Assembly (NCBI GenBank): GCA_905221605.1
Contig: CAJNDS010002621.1
Span: forward strand, 328,534-339,829
Source of the DNA: Symbiodinium natans
Lineage: Eukaryota; Sar; Dinophyceae; Suessiales; Symbiodiniaceae
Direction: 5' to 3'
DNA: 11,296 nucleotides
The notes under the pieces were generated by a model. That model was not told the DNA's origin, did not search any database, and saw only the letters and a list, made by a program, of their open reading frames with translations. This document shows, in pieces, positions 10,981 through 11,296 of the stretch (position 1 is the first letter of the stretch; each line of letters begins with the position of its first letter). Made by a program: the position numbers and the translations under genes.

Positions 10981-11296
10981 GTAGACCTCCTCCAGGGGCT
11001 CATGTTTTGGCTTGCTCTTCAGAGACTTGAAGCGAGAGCGGCAGCACCAGCGCTTCACAAAGCACGGCTAACAATGCAGCATCGACAGCTCAAGCTCCGT
11101 TGGCAATGTCGCTGGCGTAATGAGGTCAACATGCCCAGAACATGCCTATCCATTCCCGGTTCTCCTCCCTCCCGACATTCGTTTCTTGAAGGAGATGCTG
11201 CCAGACCGGCCACCGGGGGTGGAACCTAGAGGGAATACAGGCCTACTCTGCGTCCTAGTGGACCAACCCCCAAAACTTTTCATGTCAACGCGGGCA
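10981..11296. other. 3' sequence after the IQ exon, undecided
   Basis: A 75-codon plus ORF (11002-11229) reads QRLEARAAAPALHKARLTMQ and is basic and helical, but in a different frame from the IQ exon. An alternative spliced frame ends at TAA near 11069-11071. No terminator or polyadenylation signal is recognised before the window ends. Confidence 0.35.

Overview
The window is eukaryotic and intron-rich. The most likely source is a dinoflagellate, for example a Symbiodiniaceae-, Polarella- or Prorocentrum-like alga. The basis is plant-type telomere heptamer (TTTAGGG / CCCTAAA) scattered in dozens of interstitial blocks on both strands, short exon-like islands with GC-rich third codon positions, mostly GT-AG junctions, no long uninterrupted ORF, and domain hints (IQ motif, Dpy-30-like motif, ankyrin-like stretch) that suit a flagellated protist. 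No spliced-leader remnant, rRNA, tRNA, CRISPR or bacterial-type operon was recognised. Another TTTAGGG-bearing alga or a plant cannot be excluded from sequence alone.

Layout. Positions 1-6535 hold a chain of short (47-140 nt) plus-strand exon candidates, each separated by introns full of telomere-like repeats. The best supported run is 5029-5111, 5248-5313, 5834-5899 (or 5912) and 6396 (or 6404)-6535. All four stay open and in compatible phase, and the last ends in TGA. A second phase-compatible run is 1922-2010, 2147-2236 and 2353-2414. Weaker exons lie at 58-122, 629-712, 1353-1410, 1459-1479, 1587-1658 and 4671-4719. Whether all belong to one gene cannot be shown here.

A 730-bp cluster of palindromic repeats (2861-3588) sits in the non-coding middle. 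Positions 6536-7877 contain a Dpy-30-like exon (about 7003-7083) with an in-frame stop just upstream. Positions 7878-8278 hold a two-exon 3' gene end with a normal 83-nt intron. Positions 8681-9321 hold further exon candidates around a near-perfect telomeric array. From 9520 on, telomere-like repeats disappear. This part has an ATG/GAT microsatellite with a 116-bp duplication, a 108-bp tandem duplication (10646-10861) and an IQ-motif exon candidate (10879-10980).

The most striking pattern is intron architecture. Wherever exon orientation can be read, G-rich TTTAGGG blocks tend to follow donor sites and C-rich CCCTAAA blocks tend to precede acceptor sites. Several introns are therefore giant imperfect inverted repeats whose ends could pair in RNA. 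No complete gene, promoter or poly(A) signal could be assigned, and all protein names below are tentative.
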